DNA from: Clostridiales bacterium UBA6981
GTDB lineage: Bacteria > Bacillota > Clostridia > Oscillospirales > Oscillospiraceae
Length of the DNA stretch: 31,302 nucleotides
NCBI GenBank assembly: GCA_002450075.1
Contig: DJYJ01000038.1
Span: 1-31,302 of the forward strand
Direction of reading: 5' to 3'
The position numbers and the translations under genes are program-made. Under the pieces are notes generated by a model. The model saw nothing but the letters and a program-made list of their open reading frames with translations, ran no database searches and was not told the origin of the DNA. The number at the start of each line of letters is the position of its first letter. The first letter of the stretch is position 1. Positions 14,512 through 22,241 of this stretch are shown here, in pieces.

Positions 14512-15573
14512 ATGGACGAGAACAGGAAAACAAAGAGTAAACGGCGCAAAAAGAACGTCTTTGGCCGGATCATGGCACTGCTGGGGATCACGCTGCTGTG
14601 CGTCGTGCTGACGCTCTTCGGCATCGTGTGGGTCTTTGAAAAGGGCCCCTCCCCGACGCTTACGGGTATTTTCTGCAACTCTGTGCGCGAGACGAGCATC
14701 CTGCGCTGGATGAGCCGGATCTACCTCTCCGAGGAGGAGCTTGAGCCCTATATCCTCAAGAGCACCGAAGATCTGGAGACCGAGCAGGTCAACACCTCGC
14801 TGATCCATATCGCCTCCCCGGAGGAGAAAAAGGAGATGGGCGAGGAGAGCGAGCCGTATCTCCAGCTCGTTGACATCGCCTACGGCACCTGCAAGGGCAA
14901 GCTGCTGATCGTGCGCGATCCGTGGCGCGTTACGCTCGGCGTGTCGGGCGAATTCGGCGTCGACCCGGGCCTGCAGCTCACCGACATGGTGGCAAAATAC
15001 GACGGCATCGCCGGCGTGAACGCGGGCGGCTTCGTCGACAACAACGGCTTGAGCAACGGCAGTGTGCCGCTCGGCCTGGTCGTGCGGGACGGCACGATCC
15101 TCTTCGGCGACGCGTATACGCGCTATAACATCGTCGGTCTCGACGGCGAGGGCAAGCTCCTCGTCGGCACGATGACCGCCCAGGACGCCCTTGATCAGGG
15201 CATGAAGCACGGCGTCAGCTTTGTCACACACGACGGCATCGCCTCGTCGCTGATCATCAACGGCGAGATCCAGACGCAGAATCTCGGCACCGGCGTCAAC
15301 CCGCGCACGGCCATCGGCCAGCGTGAGGACGGCGCGCTGCTCCTGCTCGTCCTCGACGGGCGCAGCAGCAAGACGCTGGGCGCGACGGTGGAAAACGTCG
15401 TCGACATCATGCTCCAGTACGGCGCGATCAACGCCGGCAACCTCGACGGCGGCTCGTCCTCCGTCATGGTCTATGACGGGGAGATCATCAACAACTGCGC
15501 CTCCGTTACCGGCCCGCGCAGCATCCCGACGGGCTTTATCGTGCTCGGAGAGGAGGATGGCGCGAATGGCTAA
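14512..15573 (+). CDS. Membrane-anchored phosphodiester glycosidase family protein (DUF2233/NAGPA), third member
   Basis: This 353-residue protein has a basic N-terminus and one membrane helix (about 19-42), then a DUF2233-type extracellular domain. Unlike the two tandem paralogs it has the more standard family form: GVNAGGFVDNNG with N170, VNPRTAIG with R265, VLDGRS, and NAGNLDGGSSS with D312. It resembles the proteins often annotated as YigE-like exopolysaccharide proteins. It begins 9 bases after the LRR gene and overlaps the next gene by 8 bases, so it is translationally coupled. The target glycan phosphodiester is unknown. Confidence 0.88.
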   Translation: MDENRKTKSKRRKKNVFGRIMALLGITLLCVVLTLFGIVWVFEKGPSPTLTGIFCNSVRETSILRWMSRIYLSEEELEPYILKSTEDLETEQVNTSLIHIASPEEKKEMGEESEPYLQLVDIAYGTCKGKLLIVRDPWRVTLGVSGEFGVDPGLQLTDMVAKYDGIAGVNAGGFVDNNGLSNGSVPLGLVVRDGTILFGDAYTRYNIVGLDGEGKLLVGTMTAQDALDQGMKHGVSFVTHDGIASSLIINGEIQTQNLGTGVNPRTAIGQREDGALLLLVLDGRSSKTLGATVENVVDIMLQYGAINAGNLDGGSSSVMVYDGEIINNCASVTGPRSIPTGFIVLGEEDGANG

Positions 15574-16951
15574 GAAAGAGAAACGCGACGGATGGGGGCT
15601 CTTCCTCCTGTTCTGGACGATGCTCCTGCTGCTGCTCGGCTTCCTCGCCTGCGTGTTTTTCTATAAATACGCCGCGGTCTACGAGCAGACGCGACCTGAA
15701 AAGGCGATGGACACGATCCTTGCGACCATGAGCGAGGACGAGCTGCACCGGGCGCTCGCCGAAAGCGTCACCGAAGTCAGCGAATACGAGGACGGCCGTG
15801 AGCTCTTTGAAAACTTTTATGCCCAATCGGTACAGGGCAAAGAGCTGAGCTATCGGCGCGACTTGTCCCGCGGCGGCGATGACCAGACGGTCTTCTTCCT
15901 CTATGCCGGGGCGGCGCGTCTCGGCGAGATCAGGCTGGTCCCGGATGAAAACAGCCCCAATTACGGCTTTGGCCGCACAGACTGGCGTCTTGATGCGATC
16001 ACGGCCGCGCCTGTGACGAATAACCTCGCGGCGATCACCGTTCAGATCGACGCGCCGGACGGCGTGGATGTGCGCATCAACGGCGCGCCGCTGCACGAGG
16101 AACAGATCGTTGACCCTGCGGTCGACCTCACGGAGCTCACGCCGCTTGAGGCGCGCATGGGCGCGCGGATCCGCATGGTGCGCTATGAGATCAGCCCCCT
16201 TTACGGCGATATCACCGTGACCGACGGCGAAGGCAACGAGGTCGCGCCGCTCAGCGCGGTAGAGAACGGCCGCGTGCGCTATGTCGTCAAGCCGGCGGAG
16301 ACCTACTCCTTCAAGGTCGAAGCGCCCGAAGGCGTCGTCGTTACGGTAAGCGGCGCCGAGCTTGGCGAGGATGAGATCGCCTCCCGCGAGAGCAATATGT
16401 TCCGCGGCCTTGATTCCGAGCTGCCTGACGGCGGCTATCAGACGATCCTCTATGCTGCCGACGGTCTCTTTACCGTGCCGGACATTCACGCAAGCTACGA
16501 GGGTGTCGAGCTCTCGCCCGTCGTGGGGGAGGACGGCAAGATCTATTTCTTCTATCCCGACGGCGAGGATATCACCCAGGTGATGCGCGACGCGGCGGAG
16601 GGCTTCTTCGACGCCTATATGAACTATGCCAACTATAAGTACAACGGCGCCGCGCTCAACACGCTGCTTGAGCATATCCTCCCCGGCACCGAGCTCGACA
16701 GCTATGCCCGCAACTCGTATGACGCGATGATCTGGGCCTCGGCGACCGAGGTCAGTTATGACGAGCTCCGCTACGAAAACTTCCACCGGGTGGGCAGTAA
16801 CTGCTTTACCTGCACGATCCTCTACAAGGCGGACTTTACGGCCACCTCCTGGTATGAGCAGTATTCCTATGCCATGCAGGACGGCTATAAGATGGTCTTC
16901 ATCCACGACGGCAGCAACTGGCGCGCCGCGTCGATGTCGGCCTTTGACTGA
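15566..16951 (+). CDS. Membrane-anchored extracellular protein of unknown function
   Basis: This 461-residue protein has a short basic N-terminus, one membrane helix (about 11-34) and a long extracytoplasmic part. No enzyme motif is recognised. The middle contains beta-rich segments such as ITVQIDAPDGVDVRINGAP and YSFKVEAPEGVVVTVSGAE that look like two related modules. The last 120 residues (EGFFDAYMNYANYKYNGAA onward) look like an NTF2/SnoaL-like cone fold, as in TcaA-type envelope proteins, but this is a weak guess. The ATG at 15566 is chosen because AGGAGG lies 9 bases upstream; the ATG at 15557 is too close to it. It overlaps the preceding gene by 8 bases and ends the cluster. Confidence 0.8.
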   Translation: MAKKEKRDGWGLFLLFWTMLLLLLGFLACVFFYKYAAVYEQTRPEKAMDTILATMSEDELHRALAESVTEVSEYEDGRELFENFYAQSVQGKELSYRRDLSRGGDDQTVFFLYAGAARLGEIRLVPDENSPNYGFGRTDWRLDAITAAPVTNNLAAITVQIDAPDGVDVRINGAPLHEEQIVDPAVDLTELTPLEARMGARIRMVRYEISPLYGDITVTDGEGNEVAPLSAVENGRVRYVVKPAETYSFKVEAPEGVVVTVSGAELGEDEIASRESNMFRGLDSELPDGGYQTILYAADGLFTVPDIHASYEGVELSPVVGEDGKIYFFYPDGEDITQVMRDAAEGFFDAYMNYANYKYNGAALNTLLEHILPGTELDSYARNSYDAMIWASATEVSYDELRYENFHRVGSNCFTCTILYKADFTATSWYEQYSYAMQDGYKMVFIHDGSNWRAASMSAFD

Positions 16952-16960
16952 TCGCAAAAA

Positions 16961-17001
16961 GAAAAATCGCCTCGATGCCTGATGCATCGGGGCGATTTTT
17001 C
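16961..17001. terminator. Bidirectional terminator between the envelope cluster and murC
   Basis: GAAAAATCGCC and GGCGATTTTTC form the outer stem, with CGATGC/GCATCG inside. It can end transcription from both convergent genes. Confidence 0.9.
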
Positions 17002-17009
17002 TTTCCGGA

Positions 17010-18389
17010 TCATTCCTTCGTTTCCGCGACCAGTCTCTCGCCGATGCGGTAGACGTCGCCGGCGCCGACGGTGAGGATGATGTCGCCGGGCTGCGCCAGC
17101 GAGCGCAGCGCGTTTTCAAGTCCGTCAAAGCCGGGATAGAAATTCGCGCCGGGGATCTGCTCGGCCAGCTGCGAGGAGGAGATGCCGATCGTGTTCTTCT
17201 CACGCGCGGCAAAAATCTCGGCCAGCAGAACGACGTCCGGACGGCGGAGCTGGGCAATGAAATCATCGAACAGCGCGGCCGTGCGGGTGTAGGTGTGCGG
17301 CTGGAAAACCACGACTGTGCGCTTATAGTTAAGCGTCTCGACCATGTCGAGCAGCGCGCGCAGCTCGCCGGGGTGGTGGGCGTAGTCGTCATAGACGTCC
17401 GCGCCGTTGAACTTGCCCTTGAACTCAAAGCGGCGGCCGGCGCCGTTGAAGCCGGCCAGACCGTATTTCACGGCGTTCGGACGGATACCGAGACAGATCG
17501 AGGCCGCCGCAGCCGCGAGCGCGTTTTTGACGTTGTGCTCGCCCGGGACGTGCAGCGTGACGTCGGTGTACTTCCGGCCGTGATAATAGATGTCGAACTG
17601 GCTGTTTTCACCGAGGTAGGAGATGTTTTTGGCATACACGTCCGCCTTCGCCGTCAAACCGAAGGTCATGATATGCCGGTCGATCCCCTCGATAGCCTCC
17701 ATCGCGTTGGGATCGTCAAGATTGACGATCACGGTGCCGTCCTCACTCGTGCGCTCGGCAAAGGTGCGGAAGGAGCGTTTGATGTCGTCGAGATCCTTGA
17801 AGAAGTCAAGATGATCGGCCTCAATGTTCAAAATCACGGCTATTGTCGGGTGAAAGGAGAGGAAGGAGTTGTAATACTCGCAGGCCTCCATAATGATCGT
17901 GTTGCCGTGCCCCACGCGATGGCCGGAGTGCAGCAGCGGCAGCGTGCCGCCGATCATCACGGTCGGGTCGCGGTCGGCGGCCATGTTGATGTGCGTGCAC
18001 ATCGAGGTCGTCGTGGTCTTGCCGTGCGTGCCGGAGATGCACAGCGCGTTCTGATAATCCTTGGAGATCGCGCCCCAGGCCTGGGTGCGCTCGAAAACGG
18101 GAATGCCGCGGGCATGCGCGGCGACGATCTCGGGGTTGTCGTCGTGCGCCGCGGCCGTGCGGACGACAAATTCGATGTCGTCGGAGATGTTCTCCGCGCG
18201 ATGGCCGATATGGACGGTAAAGCCGTTGGCGCGCAGCTCGTCGACGTTGCGGCCTTCGTTGATGTCCGAGCCGGTCACAGTGATGCCCATGCCTTTGAGG
18301 ACCTCAGCCAGGGACGACATGGAGACGCCGCCGATCCCGATGAGGTGGCCCTTGCGGCCGGGGGAGAGGAAGTTGTCAAATTCGATCAT
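17010..18389 (-). CDS. murC: UDP-N-acetylmuramate--L-alanine ligase
   Basis: This 459-residue Mur ligase adds L-alanine to UDP-MurNAc in the cytoplasm, the first peptide step of peptidoglycan synthesis. The N-terminal nucleotide-binding region has HLIGIGGVSMSSLA. The ATP P-loop is SGTHGKTTTTS (about 119-129), followed by the Mur motif EACEYYNSFLSF and the C-terminal DDYAHHPGEL. Possible starts are GTG at 18401, GTG at 18395 and ATG at 18389. The ATG is chosen because the GGAG/GAGTGA region lies just upstream, but the GTG at 18395 cannot be excluded. No other peptidoglycan genes are adjacent. Confidence 0.95.
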   Translation of the reverse strand: MIEFDNFLSPGRKGHLIGIGGVSMSSLAEVLKGMGITVTGSDINEGRNVDELRANGFTVHIGHRAENISDDIEFVVRTAAAHDDNPEIVAAHARGIPVFERTQAWGAISKDYQNALCISGTHGKTTTTSMCTHINMAADRDPTVMIGGTLPLLHSGHRVGHGNTIIMEACEYYNSFLSFHPTIAVILNIEADHLDFFKDLDDIKRSFRTFAERTSEDGTVIVNLDDPNAMEAIEGIDRHIMTFGLTAKADVYAKNISYLGENSQFDIYYHGRKYTDVTLHVPGEHNVKNALAAAAASICLGIRPNAVKYGLAGFNGAGRRFEFKGKFNGADVYDDYAHHPGELRALLDMVETLNYKRTVVVFQPHTYTRTAALFDDFIAQLRRPDVVLLAEIFAAREKNTIGISSSQLAEQIPGANFYPGFDGLENALRSLAQPGDIILTVGAGDVYRIGERLVAETKE

Positions 18390-18415
18390 GTTCACTCGCA
18401 CTCCGAAAATGAGTA

Positions 18416-18444
18416 TTGATGTTGCTTGGGCGGAATGGTAAAAT
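18416..18444 (+). promoter_or_regulatory. Probable promoter of the cca operon
   Basis: TTGATG (18416-18421) and TAAAAT (18439-18444) are 17 bases apart, giving a start near 18451 and a leader of about 85 bases. It faces the murC promoter, so the two transcripts would overlap at their 5' ends. Confidence 0.55.
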
Positions 18445-18487
18445 AAAAAAAGAGAAAAAGCATTTTGCCTTTAACATACACTGTATC

Positions 18488-18516
18488 ATTATAATACGCC
18501 CCCACTTTTTATGCAA
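18488..18516 (-). promoter_or_regulatory. Probable promoter of murC
   Basis: On the minus strand TTGCAT (18516-18511) and a perfect TATAAT (18493-18488) are 17 bases apart. The start would lie near 18481, about 90 bases before murC. The near-palindromic -10 also reads TATAAT on the plus strand at 18490-18495, with only a weak -35. Confidence 0.6.
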
Positions 18517-18536
18517 GTACGGAAACGAGGTTGACC

Positions 18537-19733
18537 ATGGCCAACATCACACCGCCCCGGTATGTCAAACAGGTCCTCATCACCCTGCAGTCGCGGGGCT
18601 ATCTTGCCTATCTTGTCGGCGGCTGCGTTCGGGACATGATCCTTGGCGTGCACCCCCAGGACTGGGACGTGTGCACCAGCGCCCTGCCCGAGGAGGTAAG
18701 GGGGCTCTTTCCCCACACGGTGCCGACCGGGATCCGCCACGGCACGGTCACGGTGATGATCCACTCCCACAGCGTCGAGGTCACGACCTTCCGCACGGAC
18801 GGCAGCTATCTTGACCACCGCCACCCGGAAGCCGTCAGCTTTGTCGGCGATCTGACTTCGGATCTCGCGCGGAGAGACTTTACGATGAACGCCATCGCCC
18901 TCCCGCCGGACGGCCTGATCGCGGACCCCTTCGGCGGCGTCGAGGACATCGAAAAGGGCATCATCCGCTGTGTGGGCGAGCCGGAGCGCCGCTTCGAGGA
19001 GGACGCGCTGCGCATGTTCCGCGCGCTGCGCTTTTCGGCGCGGTTCGGCTTCGCGGTGGAGGAAAAGACGCTCGCCGCCATTTATGCCAAGGCGCCGCTC
19101 GCGGCCTCCGTCTCGGCGGAGCGCGTGCGCGACGAGATAGAAAAAATGCTGCTGACCAGCCGGCCGCAGATCCTGCTCACGGCGATCGAGGCCGGGCTGC
19201 TCGACCGCTATCTCGTCCGGCGCAAGGACGAGCCGGTGTCCGAGCTGATCCGCATCACGGCCATGCCGAAAAAGGCGTTGCCGCGGTGGGCGGCGTTGTG
19301 TGCGATCCTGGAGCGGCGGGGCTGGATCGATTCCGTCCAGGACTTCCTGACCTCCCTGCGTCTCGACGGACGCACGGTGCGCTGCTGCGTCGACTGCTGC
19401 GAGCTGCTGCATACCGCGCCGCCGCGTACGACGAAGGAATGGAAAAAGCTGCTCAACCATTACGGCGTCGACACGGCCTCCTGCGCCGCGATGTGCTATG
19501 ACGCGCTCATCGGCGGCAAAAGCCGCGACGCGCTGCGCGCCGTGCTCAAGAGCGGCGAATGCTTCTCCGTCCGCCACCTTGCCGTCACGGGCGACGATCT
19601 GGTCGAGCTGGGGCTGAGGGGCAGGGAGCTTGGCGAGATGCTCAATTTTCTGCTCGACTATGTGATGGACTATCCCGAAAACAACCGGCGGGAGCTGCTG
19701 CTGCAGCTCGTCCGCGGGACCGAGGAAAACTGA
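18537..19733 (+). CDS. cca: CCA tRNA nucleotidyltransferase
   Basis: This 398-residue class II nucleotidyltransferase adds or repairs the CCA end of tRNAs. The head domain carries the signature LVGGCVRDMILG (G28-G29) and the catalytic acidic pair D42-x-D44 in QDWDVCTSA, followed by RRDFTMNAIA. The motif EEDALRMFRALRFSARFGF is typical of the neck. The C-terminal body is divergent and I see no HD-domain signature, so this is the short Gram-positive form. The ATG at 18537 follows GAGG by 6 bases. The next gene starts 1 base after the stop. A poly(A) polymerase function is less likely in this group. Confidence 0.9.
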   Translation: MANITPPRYVKQVLITLQSRGYLAYLVGGCVRDMILGVHPQDWDVCTSALPEEVRGLFPHTVPTGIRHGTVTVMIHSHSVEVTTFRTDGSYLDHRHPEAVSFVGDLTSDLARRDFTMNAIALPPDGLIADPFGGVEDIEKGIIRCVGEPERRFEEDALRMFRALRFSARFGFAVEEKTLAAIYAKAPLAASVSAERVRDEIEKMLLTSRPQILLTAIEAGLLDRYLVRRKDEPVSELIRITAMPKKALPRWAALCAILERRGWIDSVQDFLTSLRLDGRTVRCCVDCCELLHTAPPRTTKEWKKLLNHYGVDTASCAAMCYDALIGGKSRDALRAVLKSGECFSVRHLAVTGDDLVELGLRGRELGEMLNFLLDYVMDYPENNRRELLLQLVRGTEEN

Positions 19734-19734
19734 T

Positions 19735-20307
19735 ATGCCAAACGAGATGGAAAAGCTGAATGAGCGCTGCCGGGGCTGCATGAGCTGCCCCCTCGGCGCG
19801 ACGCGCCGCAAGCTGGTCTTCGGCGTGGGGCGCTGCCCGAGCGAGGTCATGTTCATCGGCGAAGGCCCCGGCGAGCAGGAAGACCTGCAGGGCGAGCCCT
19901 TTGTCGGCCCGGCGGGCAAGCTGCTCGACGACATGCTGGAGATGGTCGGTCTTGACCGGACAAGGATCTATATCGCGAACACGGTCAAATGCCGCCCGCC
20001 GATGAACCGCGACCCGGCGCCGGAGGAGATGGCGGCCTGCCGCCACTGGCTCGACGAGCAGATCGCGCTTGTGCATCCGAAGATCATCGTCTGCCTGGGC
20101 CGCATCGCCGCCGGCGAGCTGATCCGAAAGGATTTTCGCATCACGCGCGAGCACGGGCAGTGGTTTGAACGCGACGGCGTGAAATACATGGCCCTCTACC
20201 ACCCCTCGGCGCTGCTGCGGGACGTGAGCAAGCGGCCGGAGACCTTCGCGGACCTGCGCGAGCTGCGCAGCGTGATCCGCCGGGAATGCAGTCTATATTC
20301 TGAGTAG
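19735..20307 (+). CDS. Family 4 uracil-DNA glycosylase, iron-sulfur type
   Basis: This 190-residue base-excision repair enzyme removes uracil from DNA. Four cysteines for a [4Fe-4S] cluster are visible: C15 and C18 in GCMSCPLG, C86 in NTVKCRPP, and C102. The catalytic region GEGPGEQEDLQGEPFVGPAGKLLD (about 42-65) and the distal HPSALLR motif are typical of family 4. The start codon lies 1 base after the cca stop, so translation is probably coupled. It is followed after 15 bases by a DUF2156 gene. Confidence 0.93.
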   Translation: MPNEMEKLNERCRGCMSCPLGATRRKLVFGVGRCPSEVMFIGEGPGEQEDLQGEPFVGPAGKLLDDMLEMVGLDRTRIYIANTVKCRPPMNRDPAPEEMAACRHWLDEQIALVHPKIIVCLGRIAAGELIRKDFRITREHGQWFERDGVKYMALYHPSALLRDVSKRPETFADLRELRSVIRRECSLYSE

Positions 20308-20322
20308 AGCAAAGGAAATTCT

Positions 20323-21228
20323 ATGATACCCTTTAAAACCGTCACGCTCTGTGACAAGCACTGGATCGATGAGATCGTCATGGCCGAGGGCAGCCGCAGC
20401 GCGGACTATAACTTCGGCAACATCTATATTTGGGACAACCGATATAAGCAGCTTGTTGCCCGCACGGAGGGACGTATGCTGACCAAGCTGCGCTATGCGG
20501 GCAAGCCGACCTTTGTCTTCCCGATCGGCACCGGGCCGCTGCGCCCGGCCATTGAGGCGCTGCGCGAATACGCCTGCGCCCACGGCTATGAGCCGTTCTG
20601 CCTGCGCGGCATCACCGAGGAGCACCGCGCCCTGCTCGAGCAGGAGTATCCCGGCTGCTTCGCCTTCAGCGAGGACACCGACAACGCCGACTATATTTAC
20701 GAGGCGGAAAAGCTCGCCACCTATTCCGGCAAGGCGCTCCACGGCAAGAAAAACCACTGCAACCGCTTCGAGGCGGAGAACGACTGGCGCTTTGTGCCGC
20801 TCACGCGGGAGCTGATCCCGGGCTGTCTCGACATGCTCGACGTCTGGTCGGAGGAAAACGCCGAGCGTCTGGAGAAGAGCATCGTCTATGAGCACACGGC
20901 CATCGTGCGCGCCTTTGCGGCCTTTGAAAAGCTGGGGCTCGAGGGCGGCGTGCTGTACGCGAATGACAGGATCGTGGGCTTCACGCTAGGCGAGCTTGCC
21001 TGTGAGGACACCTTCGACGTCCATTTTGAAAAGGCAGAGGGCAGTCTGAACGGCGCCTACCCCATGACCTGCCGCGAGCTGACGAGGATGCTGATGGCAA
21101 AACACCCGCAGCTTCGCTACATCAACCGCGAGGACGACATGGGCATCGAGGCGCTGCGCCGCTCGAAGGAATCGTACAAGCCGGCATATCTGCTGAAGAA
21201 ATATACCGCGACCTGGAGCGTGATATGA
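20323..21228 (+). CDS. DUF2156 family protein (GNAT-fold, lysyltransferase C-terminal-like)
   Basis: This 301-residue protein belongs to the DUF2156 group, which shares the acyltransferase fold of the C-terminal domain of MprF-type lysyl-phosphatidylglycerol synthases. It has no membrane part. Recognisable family stretches are YIYEAEKLATYSGKALHGKK, NRFEAENDW and the C-terminal YINREDDMGIEALRRSKESY. The function of the free-standing form is not established; transfer of an aminoacyl group from tRNA is a possibility from fold alone. It overlaps the following GNAT gene by 4 bases (ATGA), so the two are made together. Confidence 0.85.
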   Translation: MIPFKTVTLCDKHWIDEIVMAEGSRSADYNFGNIYIWDNRYKQLVARTEGRMLTKLRYAGKPTFVFPIGTGPLRPAIEALREYACAHGYEPFCLRGITEEHRALLEQEYPGCFAFSEDTDNADYIYEAEKLATYSGKALHGKKNHCNRFEAENDWRFVPLTRELIPGCLDMLDVWSEENAERLEKSIVYEHTAIVRAFAAFEKLGLEGGVLYANDRIVGFTLGELACEDTFDVHFEKAEGSLNGAYPMTCRELTRMLMAKHPQLRYINREDDMGIEALRRSKESYKPAYLLKKYTATWSVI

Positions 21229-22031
21229 TGATCCGTGAATATACCCCCGCCGACGTGCCGGCCATGCGCGCGCTGTGGCGGCGCGTCTTTCATGAGAGAG
21301 AGGTCTTCCTCGACGCTTTCTTCCGCCTCCTGCCTGACATCGGCAGCGCGGTCGCCGCCCTCGGCGAGAGCGGCGAGCTGCTCGGCGCGGCCTATGCGCT
21401 GACCGGCTTTGAATGGCAGCGCCGGGACGGCACGCGCGCCCAGCTCGGCTATCTCTATGCCGTTGCCGTGGATGAGGGTGCCCGCGATCAGGGGATCGGC
21501 GCCGCGCTTTCCAAGGCCGCGGCGGAGCTCTGCCGCAAGCGGGAGTCGGCGATCGTCACGACGCTTCCCGCCGACGGGCCGCTCTACGCCTGGTACGAAA
21601 AGGCGATCGGAACGAGATACCTGCTTCGCCGCGAGGCGCATACCGCCGCGGCACGGAAAACGGTTGACATAATGAAGCTCACCGGAACAGAGTATATGCT
21701 CTGGCGCGAGAATCTGCTGCGGGGGCGTGACTTCGTCCGCCTGTCCTATCCGATGCTGGAGGCGCAGCGCGCCTTGTGCGAGGCCTACGGCGGCGGCCTG
21801 TACGCCACCGAGGACGCCGTGCTGGCCGCTTATCGCGACGGCGAGAGGCTGATCGTGCGCGAAATCCTTTGCGCGAGAGGCGATCCGGCTGTTTCCGCGG
21901 CGTCGGCCGCGGCGGCGCTCGGCTGCAGCGAGGCAGTCTTTTTCCTTCCCGCGGAGAGCGGGGGAGAGCCCTATGTCACGGCGGACGCGCCGCTCTCGCC
22001 GGGCACGGTGTGGAACCTTACGCTGGACTGA
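21225..22031 (+). CDS. GNAT family N-acetyltransferase
   Basis: This 268-residue protein has an N-terminal GNAT domain (about 1-140) with the acetyl-CoA motif RDQGIGAALSKAA near residue 89 after a YLYAVAVDEG strand. A C-terminal extension of about 120 residues resembles a second, degenerate GNAT-like or sterol-carrier-like half. Such two-part proteins often occur beside DUF2156 proteins in Clostridia, as far as I recall. The substrate is unknown. The start overlaps the upstream stop; an ATG three bases later is equally possible. Confidence 0.83.
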   Translation: MMIREYTPADVPAMRALWRRVFHEREVFLDAFFRLLPDIGSAVAALGESGELLGAAYALTGFEWQRRDGTRAQLGYLYAVAVDEGARDQGIGAALSKAAAELCRKRESAIVTTLPADGPLYAWYEKAIGTRYLLRREAHTAAARKTVDIMKLTGTEYMLWRENLLRGRDFVRLSYPMLEAQRALCEAYGGGLYATEDAVLAAYRDGERLIVREILCARGDPAVSAASAAAALGCSEAVFFLPAESGGEPYVTADAPLSPGTVWNLTLD

Positions 22032-22065
22032 AAAGCCATTTTACATTTTAGAAACAATTTTAATC

Positions 22066-22094
22066 TTGTTTACGTAACATCTGAGGACTAAGAT
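22066..22094 (+). promoter_or_regulatory. Candidate orphan promoter in the convergent intergenic region
   Basis: TTGTTT (22066-22071) and TAAGAT (22089-22094) are exactly 17 bases apart. The -35 is weak. The sequence leads to a terminator 54 bases further on with no gene between. Confidence 0.35.
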
Positions 22095-22100
22095 AAAGGC

Positions 22101-22183
22101 AAGATCAAGTGTGACTCATCTTTTTCATTTTGTCCTCATCCATATAGCAAAAGGGAACAGCATCCGCTGTTCCCTTTTGTTTT
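22101..22183 (+). ncRNA. Candidate small RNA between promoter-like site and terminator
   Basis: A transcript from the promoter-like site at 22066-22094 would be about 80 bases long. It would end in the strong hairpin at 22148-22179. No ribosome site or credible reading frame is present. This rests on signals only; the hairpin may simply terminate the upstream acetyltransferase transcript. Confidence 0.25.
22148..22183. terminator. Terminator of the cca-UDG-DUF2156-GNAT operon
   Basis: CAAAAGGGAACAGC pairs perfectly with GCTGTTCCCTTTTG and is followed by TTTT. The flanking A and T runs allow function on both strands. Confidence 0.88.
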
Positions 22184-22198
22184 GCTGTTTCGGATCAT

Positions 22199-22229
22199 AA
22201 AAGCACTCCGCCGTATGCGGAGTGCTTTT
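22199..22229. terminator. Terminator of the V-type ATPase operon
   Basis: AAAAGCACTCCGC pairs with GCGGAGTGCTTTT around a five-base loop. It lies 12 bases after the last ATPase stop codon (minus strand) and works in either direction. Confidence 0.88.
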
Positions 22230-22241
22230 GCATTTGTACCT

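Noticed and set aside
15536..17428. 630-codon minus-strand frame overlapping the end of the envelope cluster and murC
   Set aside because: It reads through a bidirectional terminator and lies out of frame with murC.
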